From Chrysomallon squamiferum (taxonomy: Eukaryota > Mollusca > Gastropoda > Neomphalida > Peltospiridae), in assembly GCA_012295275.1 (NCBI GenBank), contig CM022670.1, positions 24,256,255 through 24,316,254 of the forward strand: DNA of 60,000 bases, written 5' to 3'. The position numbers and the translations under genes are program-made. The notes under the pieces are model-generated. The model saw only the letters and a list, made by a program, of their open reading frames with translations. It searched no databases and was not told the DNA's origin. Positions 22,682-35,122 of this stretch are shown here, piece by piece (the first letter of the stretch is position 1; each line of letters opens with the position of its first letter).

Positions 22682-22807
22682 TTCGTTAAAATGCTTTAAA
22701 GGTTTCGATCTTTGATGTGTGGTAACGTGGGACAGCAAATACACAACTGGTTTTCACTCGATACAAGAGTCGTCATACTGCACAGTCGCAACGTCCTCTG
22801 AACGAGG
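22682..22807 (-). promoter_or_regulatory. Distal first exon and promoter of TLR C
   Basis: Leader exon ending at AACGAA|GTAAGTAATG (22682/22681), near-palindrome at 22807-22795 and TTTTATACAAAGG around 22836-22826. No ATG inside. The small ORF copy 4a starts divergently at 23135. Confidence 0.42.
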
Positions 22808-23134
22808 AAAAAAAAAAAACAATACCTTTGTATAAAATCGATCACGTGAAAAAGAATCTTCAGGAAAAAGGTAACAATTTAACTTCCTGTAATTCACAAA
22901 ATTTTACAAATAGATAAATACATTTTAAGTATTTATCTTACAATTTTATTGTCTTTGTTACATGTTAAAATACTCTTTTAAAATTTAATAATAATTTGTT
23001 TTGTTTTGTTTTTATAAAATCATTTCTTCCGAAAATACAATCGGTGCGGTCCGACTCATTTCTTTCATTTTTTTATTTATAATTAATCAAGGAAAATTAC
23101 ATCAGAATAAAATATAATTTTTACAGAAAATAAA

Positions 23135-23248
23135 ATGCCAGGTAATTTATTCTTGTTTTATTTATTTACGCTGGTTCTAGATGCTAGTGGTCAGCCAGAT
23201 GAATTAGCTGCAAATCATAAATCAACGTCTGTCGAAATTAACACGTAA
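23135..23248 (+). CDS. Small secreted-peptide-like ORF, copy 4a (37 aa)
   Basis: M-P-G-N form with Phe at residue 8. It is followed after its stop by the upstream flank of a second copy, so the unit 3/unit 4 junction holds two copies 262 bp apart. Confidence 0.33.
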   Translation: MPGNLFLFYLFTLVLDASGQPDELAANHKSTSVEINT

Positions 23249-23396
23249 TTACGTAATTTTTTTTTAAAATCATTTCTGAATATACAATCGGTCCAGTCCG
23301 ACTCTTTTTTTTTTTCTTTTTTTTTTTTAAATTATTATTTATAATTAATCAAGGAAAATTGCATCAGCAAAAATATAATTTTTTACAAAAAAGAAA

Positions 23397-23510
23397 ATGC
23401 TGAGTAATTTATTCTTGACTTATTTATTTACGCTGGTTCTAGATGCTAGTGGTCAGCCAGATGAATTAGCTGCAAATCATAAATCAACGTCTGTCAAAAT
23501 TAGCACGTAA
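23397..23510 (+). CDS. Small secreted-peptide-like ORF, copy 4b (37 aa)
   Basis: M-L-S-N form with Thr at residue 8, Lys for Glu at 34 and Ser for Asn at 36. Still open over 38 codons. It starts the D/E-type unit 4, whereas 4a belongs to the A-C-type junction. Confidence 0.33.
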   Translation: MLSNLFLTYLFTLVLDASGQPDELAANHKSTSVKIST

Positions 23511-24923
23511 TTACTATAACATTCTGTATCGCATAATCACATTTACTCTGTAACAAGTGTGTGTTGCTTACTATCAGCAGAAAAAAAACCTTAATGTAAT
23601 AAAAATAACAAAATTATCAAAACAAAAAATAATAAACGTAGCTAAGCAAAAAATATTAAAAATGAAAACTCCCCCCAAAAAATTTAGAATGGGGGAGAAA
23701 AAAGAAAATATTAAAGTAAGCAGTTATGATATGAACGAAATAAAAGTAAAGAAACTTGGAAAAAGACTAAAATGATATAGAGATAATAATAATTATCTTG
23801 TTCACAATATATGTCATGGAATTATCAAAGTACCGAAATAAGCTCGACTATTCCTGTTTCCTAATATTGTTTATCAATAGTTCTTTTCAATTATTAAGGA
23901 AATGTAAATAGAAGTAGTATTCGATCAAAACCTCAACGACATAACAGAACACGGAAAAATAATATAAGCATTTATTTATCTAATTAACAATATTAGCTCC
24001 TGTCACATATCTACATTTAATACTTACATGTTATATGACCTAAATATATAAAAATGTCCAGAGAGAGAGATGCAATTTTTTCTTCTTTTCTTGACATATG
24101 ACATCTCAGTAATGAAATTCAAATGCCTTGAATAAGTATAAAGAAAACAGATCATCCAAAATGGCGGTCGTCAACGTCTGTGAATTTATTGAAATTATGT
24201 TATTTATTGATATAATGAAGAGGAGATTTCACTTTCAGGACGTATATTTAGAAATGATTATTTATTTGTATATGTAACAAAATCAGAATACTTAACAACG
24301 ACAAATAATGAGATGATGATGATAATATGTGAATTTGGTTGAAAAAGCTTTTCACAATAAAATTATGAAGACAGATAGAAACTGACTGATAAAAAGATCA
24401 GCTGAACAGAAAATAACACAAAAATAATATATCAAAAAATGACAAAATAAAAACACGCCGAAATGGCAGGCTTTTGATAAACGAAATGATAACATCAGAG
24501 TATGTATGTTATATTTAGGCTTCTTATCCTTAGAGCAACAGATAAGTTTACTTTAAATTAATCCAGAAAAATCAATACACTTACTTTACACACACACACA
24601 CACACAGACACACAAACACACACATACATAGACATATACATAGACATAGACATACATAAACTAATAACAAAATAATAATAATAATGGCTCAAGTTCCCGA
24701 CAGACGTATTTTGGAACCGAAACAAATTCCCATTCTATAACGTGGCGGACTACGATATCCTCCCGGCGGTTTTATAAAGAACCTCTGGCTGTGCAGTGCA
24801 GCACTGTGTCCTGGGTTTTGTTTTTGGACATACGTAGATATTATTATACCGTTTTGTAATGTCAAAATGCCTCCCAAACAACAAAATCACCTCATAAGAA
24901 CACTGTGATGAAAAAGATGAATA

Positions 24924-25113
24924 AAGTGTCTACTATAAGCAACAAAAAAAAAAAAAAAAAATTCTTTTGAAGATGTTACAGTCGACTTAATACATGTGCC
25001 GTATCCAGTTTATATGTACATTATATACACGTTCCATACATCGGAAAATGCCATTAGTCAGCCCAGCGCTGGTCCCAGTAATACCGAGATCGAGATAATG
25101 AAACAGCAATAAT

Positions 25114-25194
<81 letters not shown>

Positions 25195-25195
25195 C

Positions 25196-25236
<41 letters not shown>

Positions 25237-25263
25237 AATAAATTTAAAAAAAAAAAAAAAAAA
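24924..25263. mobile_element. About 340-bp insertion beside TLR D stop, with (AAT)n and poly(A)
   Basis: Absent from units 1-3, where GATGAATA runs directly into the ATGACGG next to the TLR stop. It begins with an A-rich tract (about 24943-24961), has about 150 bp of unique sequence containing CAGCGCTGG, then (AAT)n from about 25109 to 25229 and a second poly(A) at 25246-25264. The A-rich tail resembles a retroposed insertion, but I cannot name a family. Confidence 0.4.
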
Positions 25264-25275
25264 AATGACGGAGAT

Positions 25276-27902
25276 TCAGGGTCGATCTAGTTCTTGAACA
25301 AACCGTTCCCAAAACTCATCCCTGTTTCCTTCGTGCTGAAACTCAATATATGATCCTGTTTCCAGCATCTTACGTATTTTATGTGGAAGTTTGCTGTATG
25401 GGAAATCCCCCAGTGTAAGAAGAAGTAGATTATTTCGATGTGCGGATTCTTCAATAGCCATTCTCATTTCGAACATACACCACTCACTTTCAATGAAATT
25501 TTCCGATATAACAAGAACTGTTTTCCTGCTTTCTTTCACCGCTTTTATTATATTTATTGTTATTGGAGTCCCTGCAATAAAATCTATTCCATGCACTGTC
25601 AGTTTCTTGTTTGCTTCTGTTACAAGCCTTTCATACATTTCTTCTTCGACTACTTCCTGATCGTCGTTGCTGTAGGAGATAAAGGCATCTTTGGGAAATC
25701 TTCCCTGACGAGATCTCTGGCGATCTTTTTTAAAACTATACCTAATGCCATAGTACCAGTATCTGAGTTTCCAGCGCTGTTGGTACGCTAGACACGCAAA
25801 AAATACAATCCACAAAAAGGCAAACGCTAGAACAGTACCTTTTGCTACAGCAACGTAGTTAAAACAGAAAGCCTCTAAGGATTCCACCACTGATTTAAGG
25901 TCAGCGAGGTGAACAGTGTGTCCTGATTCATTGAGACAATAGTACTCATTCATATTCTCCAGGATCACAGGACTGGTCAGCATCCATTTCAGAAACCACA
26001 AATTTGGACATTCACACGAGATGGGATTGTGACTCAGATCTATCGCTATTGAATGATTATTTGCTTTTACTAGGCTGTCCAGTTCAAATGTTAATTTATC
26101 AGACAACCATCTGATTTTATTTCTTGAGAAATCAATTTTACGCAAGTTTTTCATATGATTTACATGTATTGGCATATTATATAAATTATTACAAGACAGT
26201 ATCAGAAATTCCAAATTTGAAAGTCCAATGAAAATCTTTTCTGGTAACTGGTCAAGATTATTAAAAGAAAGGTCCATATACTCAACAGACGATAAGTGTT
26301 TGAATAAAACTCCATCGACGTCGTTCATTATTGGATTTTTTAAAAGATTATGTGATATATTTAATACCTTTAACGAAGGTACGTTTCGAAAGAATTCCGA
26401 GTGAAGATGCATAGCATCATTGTTCGACAAATCCAGATTTGTAAGGTTGGACAAACCAGTAACTGGTCCCTTCCACGACGCCAGTAGATTGTACGAAAAA
26501 TTCATCGTCTTCAGCACGTTCATTCCCATACGCAGTTCAGATATTTCAAATGCCAATTCTTCGTATGTGTATTTTAGTGTTTCCAGTTTAGGTGGTGGAA
26601 AAATAATGGGCTGACCGATAAAATTTGTTTGAAGATCAAACGGGTTGTTCTGTTCTTGGTTGAAGTCTTCTAACCATTCGTAATCAACGTCTTCCACTGC
26701 CTTGGAACAAATCTGATCTTCTTCGTCTATTTGGTCATGAAAGTTTGGTATAGGTATGTTGCGGGGTCCTGAAATACCACTGAGATCAATTTCAGTGAGA
26801 TTTTGCAAAAACCTATTTGTTCAATATATTTACCTATAGCCAACCAGCTATTTCTCAAAGTAACTTTACGCAGTGTCCGAGGGAAAAATCGCAATGCATC
26901 AACTTCGAATATTTGAATTCTATTTCCGTCCGCGTATATTTCTTCAATTATCGTATTTCTCATATATTTCAGGTTGTCTTTGGTGATATATACACAGACT
27001 TCTTCTTTTTCGACCACGTAACTAATGTTCAGGATGCGAAGTGAAGAGTTTTGCCAGCCGTACGAACCATTGAACAGCCTGTCCATCTTCAGACGTCTGT
27101 TGTAAGAGATATCAAGAACCTCAAGTGACGATTTAAGCGGGACAAATGCTGCAGGTTCGATGTAGACGATGTTGCAATTTGATATATTCAGCAGCTTCAC
27201 GTGGCTGATGTGAGTAAAAGTTGTGTTAAACAATGCTACAATATTGCTGTCTTCGTGTTCTCCCGCAAGACTCAGATGAGTTAGGGAAACGAGATTTGAA
27301 AATCCTTGTCCGAAACTTTGATTGGTCAAGCCATCAAGATGAAGCTGTTGCAAGGACACCAGATAGGACAATGCTTTGTCCGGATACTTCAAGTCTTTTC
27401 GTTGTCCTGAGTATGCGTTCCCATTCAGATTTAAAGACTTTAAATTCCTCAGTGATTTAAAAATATCGGAATTGAAGACACTTTCAACATAAGGCAAAAC
27501 GTTCCTCTGCAAATTCAAGACTTCTAGTTTGTCCAGGTTGCGAAATGCCCAGATATCTATAACTGATATTTTGTTTGAAGCCAAATTCAGTTCTAATAGA
27601 TTCGTGAAGTTGATAAAACAATCATTTTCCAGCTTGTCTAAGTGATTAAAATCCAGCAAAAGTACTGAAACGTTCTTGGCGATATGCAAGTTAGGTACAG
27701 ACGTCAAATTTGTATTCGTGCACACAGCTACAATGGAGCCATTGTTTTCTCTGCACAAACAGGGAGCGCACGGATCATCAAGTTGTGAAGTCTCTTCAGA
27801 CGCTGGTATGACTTGAACTTCTGACTTTGTCAAAATATTGACTGAACGTACAGAGCAAGCCAACAAAAACACAAATACAGATACTCGAATGTCGTGAGCC
27901 AT
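25276..27902 (-). pseudogene. Toll-like receptor, copy D (frameshift in ectodomain)
   Basis: ATG at 27902. One base is missing near 26811-26813 (ACCTATTT versus ACACTATTT in copy E), shifting frame at about residue 363 in the middle of the LRR region. Translation would stop at 26727 after 391 aa, giving an ectodomain fragment without membrane span. The remaining frame from 26808 to 25276 is clean and encodes the rest of the LRRs, LRRCT, membrane span and an A/E-type TIR. The BB loop reads F-I-A-G-T-P, Ala in place of the usual Pro. Its leader exon also has an upstream ATG absent from the others. It is either a young pseudogene or a sequence error. Confidence 0.88.
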
Positions 27903-28888
27903 TCCACTTTCTGCAAAAGTTAAAATATGTATGAGTGTAATTGAAATGAATTAAACAGCAGCAACAACAAGAATAATAGAAAACAAAAGCTATTTTATAT
28001 TAGGCAGGTAGTGTATTGATAGCGGATATTACACTGTATACACATGAACTTACCCACTCACTCACATACATGCTCATACAGACATGAACTACATACATAC
28101 ATACATACATACATACATACAGATAAAATTAGCAGAGAAGAAAGAGACGAAGGCATAATTTCGGAAATAAGGTATCCTATACGTAGGTTTCTTCCCATTT
28201 TATCCAAAAATGTGTTGTAGGGATTAAAATATTATGAGATCAAGCGATAAACATGTAATAGACTATTAGACTATGAGTATAATTGAGATACTTTTTGTCG
28301 ATTCTAGCTGTAAGTCGGTAAATATCGCGAATATTACTCCACAGAGCTCGGGCATGGTAGAAGAAACATCTGGATTCCTTTCAACACTTCGTTGCAGACT
28401 CGATGTGGAAAATCCCTGACTCCAAGTCAAAGTTGTTTCTTTCAGCTTCATTCTTCAACAGTTGAAAGGTACATTATGACTTGGACTTTGGCACGAAGAG
28501 TATTAGTATATGAAGTGCCGTCAGCTTTCCTTAATTATTCAATGATTTTAATGACAGGGAAAATAAGAACATTGTCTGTCTCTCCGCGTTAGCTTACAAA
28601 GATAGGTCACCTTCATCTGTAAATGTCCATGCACCAACAAACACAACTTAGTATCACCCACAAGGTCTAACGATCATTAAAAATCAGATCAAGAAGGAAA
28701 AAAGTTAATATTTTCCTTTAGATCAAGAGTGAAAATTTTAGGTATGAAATTAGATCAGGTGGGTGCAAACCTCCTATACACGGTAACGGATACAGTATAC
28801 TGACTAGTAATAGATGGATGCATTACACTGATGAAGTATTTTTATAAAAATAAATATATAGATAGATGTATAGTCACACCTATGAGCA

Positions 28889-28889
<1 letters not shown>

Positions 28890-28938
<49 letters not shown>
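28890..28938 (+). repeat. (CA)n microsatellite
   Basis: CA dinucleotides in the 5' UTR intron of TLR D, with a counterpart at 35083-35120 in unit 5. Units 1-3 lack it because the 461-bp insertion region replaces this part. Confidence 0.9.
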
Positions 28939-28941
<3 letters not shown>

Positions 28942-29308
28942 TTCATATTAACACTTTCATATTTTGCAGAACATATTCCGGTTTCAGATACCATAATACA
29001 TTGTTGTTTTAAATTTAGGTTCGTTAAAAATTAACTTGGGAAAAAAACAAACAAAAAACAACAACCGCAAAACAATATGTATTTATACGTTTAAAATGCT
29101 TAGATTTAAAAACACATAATTTATTTATAAAATGGTGGACTTAACAGATAACATGACATGGGAAATAACCTCATCCAGTAAACATTGCGGAAGTAAATTG
29201 TTTAATTTCAAAGGAAAATCTTTAACACAACTTTTTGTAATTAAATGTCGAGCGTGTCTGTTATCAGTTAGTTAACTAAAGAAAGAAAGAAAGAAAAGGC
29301 ATACTTAC

Positions 29309-29444
29309 TTCGCTAAAATGCTTTAAAGGTTTTGATCTTTGATGTGTGGTAACGTGGGACAGCAAATACACAATTCCTAGAGTTTCGAGGTCACTCGCTG
29401 CCAGGGTCATGTTACTCCTGAGTCGCGACTTCCTCTGAACGAGG
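29309..29444 (-). promoter_or_regulatory. First exon and promoter of TLR D (single copy)
   Basis: Leader exon ending at AGCGAA|GTAAGTATG (29309/29308), near-palindrome at 29444-29432 and CTATACGAAGG upstream near 29460. Unlike the others it contains an upstream ATG (A-C-A-T-G-A-C-C near 29409). That frame would run through the splice and overlap the TLR start, which would be expected to lower receptor translation. Units 4 and 5 have only one such exon and no TIR remnant. Confidence 0.42.
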
Positions 29445-29690
29445 AAAAAGAAGGATGCCTTCGTATAGAATCGATCACGTTGAAAGAAACGTTTTTGGAA
29501 AGGTTTACAATTTAATTTCGTTAAATTCATAAAATTTAAAAAATACACAAATATTTTATAGAATTTAAAGTATTATTTATATAAGTTTATTGTCTTTGTT
29601 ACATGTAAAAGTACGTTTCAAAATTTTTTATAATAATTTTCATTATTTTTTTTTAAAATCATTTCTGAATATACAATCGGTCCAGTCCGA

Positions 29691-29692
<2 letters not shown>

Positions 29693-29727
<35 letters not shown>
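29693..29727 (+). repeat. Poly(T) run at unit 4/5 junction
   Basis: About 33 consecutive T just left of the AT-rich unit boundary. The same position has shorter T runs at 23308-23329 and only mixed AT sequence at the other junctions. Confidence 0.9.
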
Positions 29728-29731
<4 letters not shown>

Positions 29732-29793
29732 TTATTTATAATTAATCAAGGAAAATTGCATCAGCAAAAATAAAAATTTTTACAAAAAAGAAA

Positions 29794-29907
29794 ATGCTGA
29801 GTAATTTATTCTTGATTTATTCATTTACGCTGGTTCTAGATGCTAGTGGTCAGCCAGATGAATTAGCTGCAAATCATAAATCAACGTCTGTCGAAATTAA
29901 CACGTAA
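29794..29907 (+). CDS. Small secreted-peptide-like ORF, copy 5 (37 aa)
   Basis: M-L-S-N form with Ser for Leu at residue 10, which weakens the hydrophobic core slightly. Otherwise as copy 1. Divergent to the TLR D promoter, about 360 bp away. Confidence 0.33.
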   Translation: MLSNLFLIYSFTLVLDASGQPDELAANHKSTSVEINT

Positions 29908-31294
29908 TTACTATAACGTTCTGTATCGCATAATCACATTTACTCTGTAACAAGTGTGTGTTGCTTACTATCAGCAGAAAAAAAACCTTAATGTAATAAA
30001 AATAACAAAATTATCAAAACTAAAAATATTAAAAATCAAAATCAAAATAAATAAATAAATAAATAAAAAAGGTGGGAAAAAATAAAAAATAAAGTAAGCA
30101 GTTATGATATGAACGAAATAAAAATAAAGAAACTTGGTATAAGGCTAAAATGATGTAGAGAGAATAATAATTATCTTGTTCATTATTTATGTCGTGGAAT
30201 TATTAAAGTACCGAAATAAGCTCGACTATTCTTGTTTCCTAATATTGTTTATCAATAGTTCTTTTCAATTACTAAGGAAATGTAAATAGAAGCAGTATTC
30301 GATCAAAACCTCAACGACATAACAGAACACGGAAAAATAATAGAAGCATTTATTTATCTAATTAACAATATTAGCTCCTGTCACATATCTACATTTAATA
30401 CTTACATGTTATATGAGCTAAATATATAAAAATGTCCAGAGAGAGAGATGCAATTTTTTCTTCTTTTCTTGACATATGACATCTCAGTAATGAAATTCAA
30501 ATGCCTTGAATAAGTATAAAGAAAACAGATCATCCAAAATGGCGGTCGTCAACGTCTGTGAATTTATTGAAATTATGTTATTTATTGATATAATGAAGAG
30601 GAGATTTCATTTTCAGGACGTATATTTAGAAATGATTATTTATTTGTATATGTAGCAAAATCAGAATACTTAACAACGACAAATAATGAGATGATGATGA
30701 TAATATGTGAATTTGGTTGAAAAAACTTTTCACAATAAAATTATGAAGACAGATAGAAACTGACTGATAAAAAGATCAGCTGAACAGAAAATAACACAAA
30801 AATAATATATCAAAAAATGACAAAATAAAAACACGCCGAAATGGCAGGCTTTTGATAAACGAAATGATAACATCAGAGTATGTATGTTATATTTAGGCTT
30901 CTTATCCTTAGAGCAACAGATAAGTTTACTTTAAATTAATCCAGAAAAATCAATACACTTACTTCACACAGCACACACACAGACAGACACACAAACACAC
31001 ACACGCATACATAGACATAGACATACATAAACTAATAACAAAAATAATAATAATAATGGCTCAAGTTCCCGACAGCGGTATTTGGAACCGAGCAAATTCC
31101 CATTCTATAACGTGGCGGACTACGATATCCTCGCGGCGGTTTTATAAAGAACCTCTGGCTGTGCAGTGCAGCACTGTGTCCTGGGTTTTGTTTTTGGACA
31201 TACGTAGATATTATTATACCGTTTTGTAATGTCAGTATGCCTCCCAGAAGTTCAGGATCACCTCATAGTAACACTGTGATGAAAAAGATGAATA

Positions 31295-31654
<360 letters not shown>

Positions 31655-31665
31655 ATGACGGAGAT

Positions 31666-34293
31666 TCAGGGTCGATCTAGTTCTTGAACAAACCGTTCCC
31701 AAAACTCATCCCTGTTTCCTTCGTGCTGAAACTCAATGTATGATCCTGTTTCCAGCATCTTACGTATTTTATGTGGAAGTTTGCTGTATGGGAAATCCCC
31801 CAGTATAAGAAGAAGTAGATTATTTCGATGTGCGGATTCTTCAATAGCCATTCTCATTTCGAACACACACCACTCACTTTCAATGAAATTTTCCGATATA
31901 ACAAGAACTGTTTTCCTGCTTTCTTTCACCGCTTTTATTATATTTATTGTTATTGGAGTCCCTGGAATAAAATCTATTCCATGCACTGTCAGTTTCTTGT
32001 TTGCTTCTGTTACAAGCCTTTCATACATTTCTGCTTGGACTACTTCCTGATCGTCGTTGCTGTAGGAGATAAAGGCATCTTTGGGAAATCTTCCCTGACG
32101 AGATCTCTGGCGATCTTTTTTAAAACTATACCTAATGCCATAGTACCAGTATCTCAGCTTCCAGCGCTGTTGGTACGCTAGACACGCAAAAAATACAATC
32201 CACAAAAAGGCAAACGCTAGAACAGTACCTTTTGCTACAGCAACGTAGTTAAAACAGAAAGCCTCTAAGGATTCCACCACTGATTTAAGGTCAGCGAGGT
32301 GAACAATGTGTCCTGATTCATTGAGACAATAGTACTCATTCATATTCTCCAGGATCACAGGACTGGTCAGCATCCATTTCAGAAACCACAAATTTGGACA
32401 TTCACACGAAATGGGATTGTGACTCAGATCTATCGCTATTGAATGATTATTTGCTTTTACTAGGCTGTCCAGTTCAAATGTTAATTTATCAGACAACCAT
32501 CTGATTTTGTTTCTCGAGAAATCAATTTTACGCAAGTTTTTCATATGATTTACATGTATTGGTATATTATATAGATTATTCCACGACAGTATCAGAGATT
32601 CCAAATTTGAAAGTCCAGTGAAAATCTTTTCTGGTAACTGGTCAAGATTATTAAAAGAAAGGTCCATATACTGAAGAGAAGATAAGTGTTTGAATAAAAC
32701 TCCATCGACGTCGTTCATTATTGGATTTTTTAAAAGATTATGTGATATATTTAATACAGTTAACGAGGGTAGGTTATCAAAGAATTCCGAGTGAACTTGC
32801 AGAGCATCATTGTGCGACAAATCCAGATTTGTAAGGTTGGACAAACCAGTAACTGGTCCCTTCCACGACGCCAGTAGATTGTACGAAAAATTCATCGTCT
32901 TCAGCTCGTTCATTCCCAGAAGTAGTTCAGATATTTCAAATGCCAATTCTTCGTATGTGTATTTTAGTGTTTCCAGTTTAGGTGGGAGAAAAATAATGGG
33001 CTGACCGATAAAATTTGTTTGAAGATCAAACGGGTTGTTCTGTTCTTGGTTGAAGTCTTCTAACCATTCGTAATCAACGTCTTCCACTGCCTTTGAACAA
33101 ATCTGGTCTTCTTCGTCTATCTGGTCATGAAAGTTTGGTATAGGTATGTTGCGGGGTCCTGAAATACCACTGAGATCAATTTCAGTGAGATTTTGCAAAA
33201 ACACTATTTGTTCAATATATTTACCTATAGCAAACCAGCTATTTCTCAAAGTAACTTTACGCAGTGTTCGCGGGAGAAGTTGTAGAGCACCAACTTCGAA
33301 TATTTGAATTCTGTTTCCGTCCGCGTATATTTCTTCAATTATCGTATTTCTCATATATTTCACGTTGTCTTTGGTGATATATACACAAACTTCGTGTTTT
33401 TCGACCACGTAACTAATGTTCAGGATGCGAAGTGACGAGTTTTGCCAGCCGTACGAACCATTGAACAGCCTGTCCAGCTTCAGACGTCTGTTGTAAGAGA
33501 TATCAAGAACCTCAAGTGACGATTTAAGCGGGACAAATGCTGCAGGTTCGATGTAGACGATGTTGCAATTTGATATATTCAGCAGCTTCACGTGGCTGAT
33601 GTGAGTAAAAGTTGTGTTAAGCAATGCTACAATATTGCTGTCTTCGTGTTCTCCCGCAAGACTCAGATGAGTTAGGGAAACGAGATTTGAAAATCCTTGT
33701 CCGAAACTTTGATTGGTCAAGCCATCAAGATGAAGCTGTTGCAAGGACACCAGATAGGACAATGCTTTGTCCGGATACTTCAAGTCTTTTCGTTGTCCTG
33801 AGTATGCGTTCCCATTCAGATTTAAAGACTTTAAATTCCTCAGTGATTTAAAAATATCGGAATTGAAGACACTTTCAACATATGGCAAAACGTTCCTCTG
33901 CAAATTCAAGACTTCTAGTTTGTCCAGGTTGCGAAATGCCCAGATATCTATAACTGATATCTTGTTTGAAGCCAAATTCAGTTCTAAAAGATTCGTGAAG
34001 TTGATAAAACAATCATTTTCCAGCTTGTCTAAGTGATTAAAATCCAGCAAAAGTACTGAAACGTTCTTGGCGATATGCAAGTTAGGTACAGACGTCAAAT
34101 TTTTATTCGTGCACACAGCTACAATGGAGCCATTGTTTTCTCTGCACAAACAGGGAGCGCACGGATCATCAAGTTGTGAAGTCTCTTCAGACGCTGGTAT
34201 GACTTGAACTTCTGACTTTGTCGAAATATTGACTGAACGTACAGAGCAAGCCAACAAAAACACGAATACAGATACTCGAATGTCGTGAGCCAT
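31666..34293 (-). CDS. Toll-like receptor, copy E (intact, 875 aa)
   Basis: ATG at 34293 after TTTTGCAG. All parts are intact: signal peptide, LRRNT, about 20 LRRs with the acidic loop, LRRCT, membrane span and an A/D-type TIR with BB loop F-I-P-G-T-P and box 3 F-W. It is close to D, sharing I-W for V-R near residue 125 and N-N-H-S-I late in the ectodomain. A small private block (G-A-L-Q-L-L-P in place of D-A-L-R-F-F-P) suggests local conversion from another paralog. It is the rightmost unit. The small ORF that would lie upstream is missing because the array ends there. Confidence 0.93.
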   Translation of the reverse strand: MAHDIRVSVFVFLLACSVRSVNISTKSEVQVIPASEETSQLDDPCAPCLCRENNGSIVAVCTNKNLTSVPNLHIAKNVSVLLLDFNHLDKLENDCFINFTNLLELNLASNKISVIDIWAFRNLDKLEVLNLQRNVLPYVESVFNSDIFKSLRNLKSLNLNGNAYSGQRKDLKYPDKALSYLVSLQQLHLDGLTNQSFGQGFSNLVSLTHLSLAGEHEDSNIVALLNTTFTHISHVKLLNISNCNIVYIEPAAFVPLKSSLEVLDISYNRRLKLDRLFNGSYGWQNSSLRILNISYVVEKHEVCVYITKDNVKYMRNTIIEEIYADGNRIQIFEVGALQLLPRTLRKVTLRNSWFAIGKYIEQIVFLQNLTEIDLSGISGPRNIPIPNFHDQIDEEDQICSKAVEDVDYEWLEDFNQEQNNPFDLQTNFIGQPIIFLPPKLETLKYTYEELAFEISELLLGMNELKTMNFSYNLLASWKGPVTGLSNLTNLDLSHNDALQVHSEFFDNLPSLTVLNISHNLLKNPIMNDVDGVLFKHLSSLQYMDLSFNNLDQLPEKIFTGLSNLESLILSWNNLYNIPIHVNHMKNLRKIDFSRNKIRWLSDKLTFELDSLVKANNHSIAIDLSHNPISCECPNLWFLKWMLTSPVILENMNEYYCLNESGHIVHLADLKSVVESLEAFCFNYVAVAKGTVLAFAFLWIVFFACLAYQQRWKLRYWYYGIRYSFKKDRQRSRQGRFPKDAFISYSNDDQEVVQAEMYERLVTEANKKLTVHGIDFIPGTPITINIIKAVKESRKTVLVISENFIESEWCVFEMRMAIEESAHRNNLLLLILGDFPYSKLPHKIRKMLETGSYIEFQHEGNRDEFWERFVQELDRP

Positions 34294-35078
34294 TCCACTT
34301 TCTGCAAAAGTTAAAAGATGTAAAAGGGTAATTGAAATGAATTAAATAACAACAGCAATAATGGAAAGAAATAACAAAAAAGCTATACTCAGATACATAC
34401 TCATATACACACACTTCATACATACATACATACATACATACATACATACAGATAAAACTAGTAGAAAAAAAGAGACGAAGGCATAAGTTTCCTTTCCACT
34501 TGATCTAAAAAATATTTCGTAGGGATTAAAATATTATTAGATGAAACGGGAAATATGTAATAGGTTATTAGACTATGTGGCTAACTGGGATATTTCGAGC
34601 TGACTCTAAATATCCTGAATCCTAGTCCAGAGAGCTCGGGCATGGTAGAAGAAAAATCTGGATTCCTTTCAACACTTTGTTGCAGAGTCGATGTGGAAGA
34701 GTATAAGTAGTCAGCTTTGCATAGTTATTCTATGTTTTTAATCATAACGAAAATAAGGAAATTGTCTGTCTCTCCGCGGTAACTTACAAAGAACGGTTAC
34801 TGCCATCTGTAAATGTCCATAAGTGACCTAAGAGACACAACTTAGGATCACCCACAAGGTCTAACGATCATTAAAAATCAGATCAAGAAGGAAGAAAGTT
34901 AATATTCTCCTTTAGATCAAGTGTGGAAATTTTAGGTATGAAATTAGATCAAGAGGGTGCAAACATCCTATACACGGTAACGGATACAGTATACTGACTA
35001 ATAATAGATAACTGTATTAGACTGATAAAGTATTTTTATAAAAATAGATGTATACATACATATGTAATCACACCTATA

Positions 35079-35122
<44 letters not shown>

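Noticed and set aside
24161-24277. Plus-strand 38-codon ORF beginning M-A-V-V-N
   Set aside because: Open in units 4 and 5 only. Unit 1 lacks the ATG and units 2-3 are rearranged, with no signal or domain.
28266-28451. Minus-strand 61-codon ORF in the TLR D leader intron
   Set aside because: The block is conserved in all units through duplication, but the frame is not kept.
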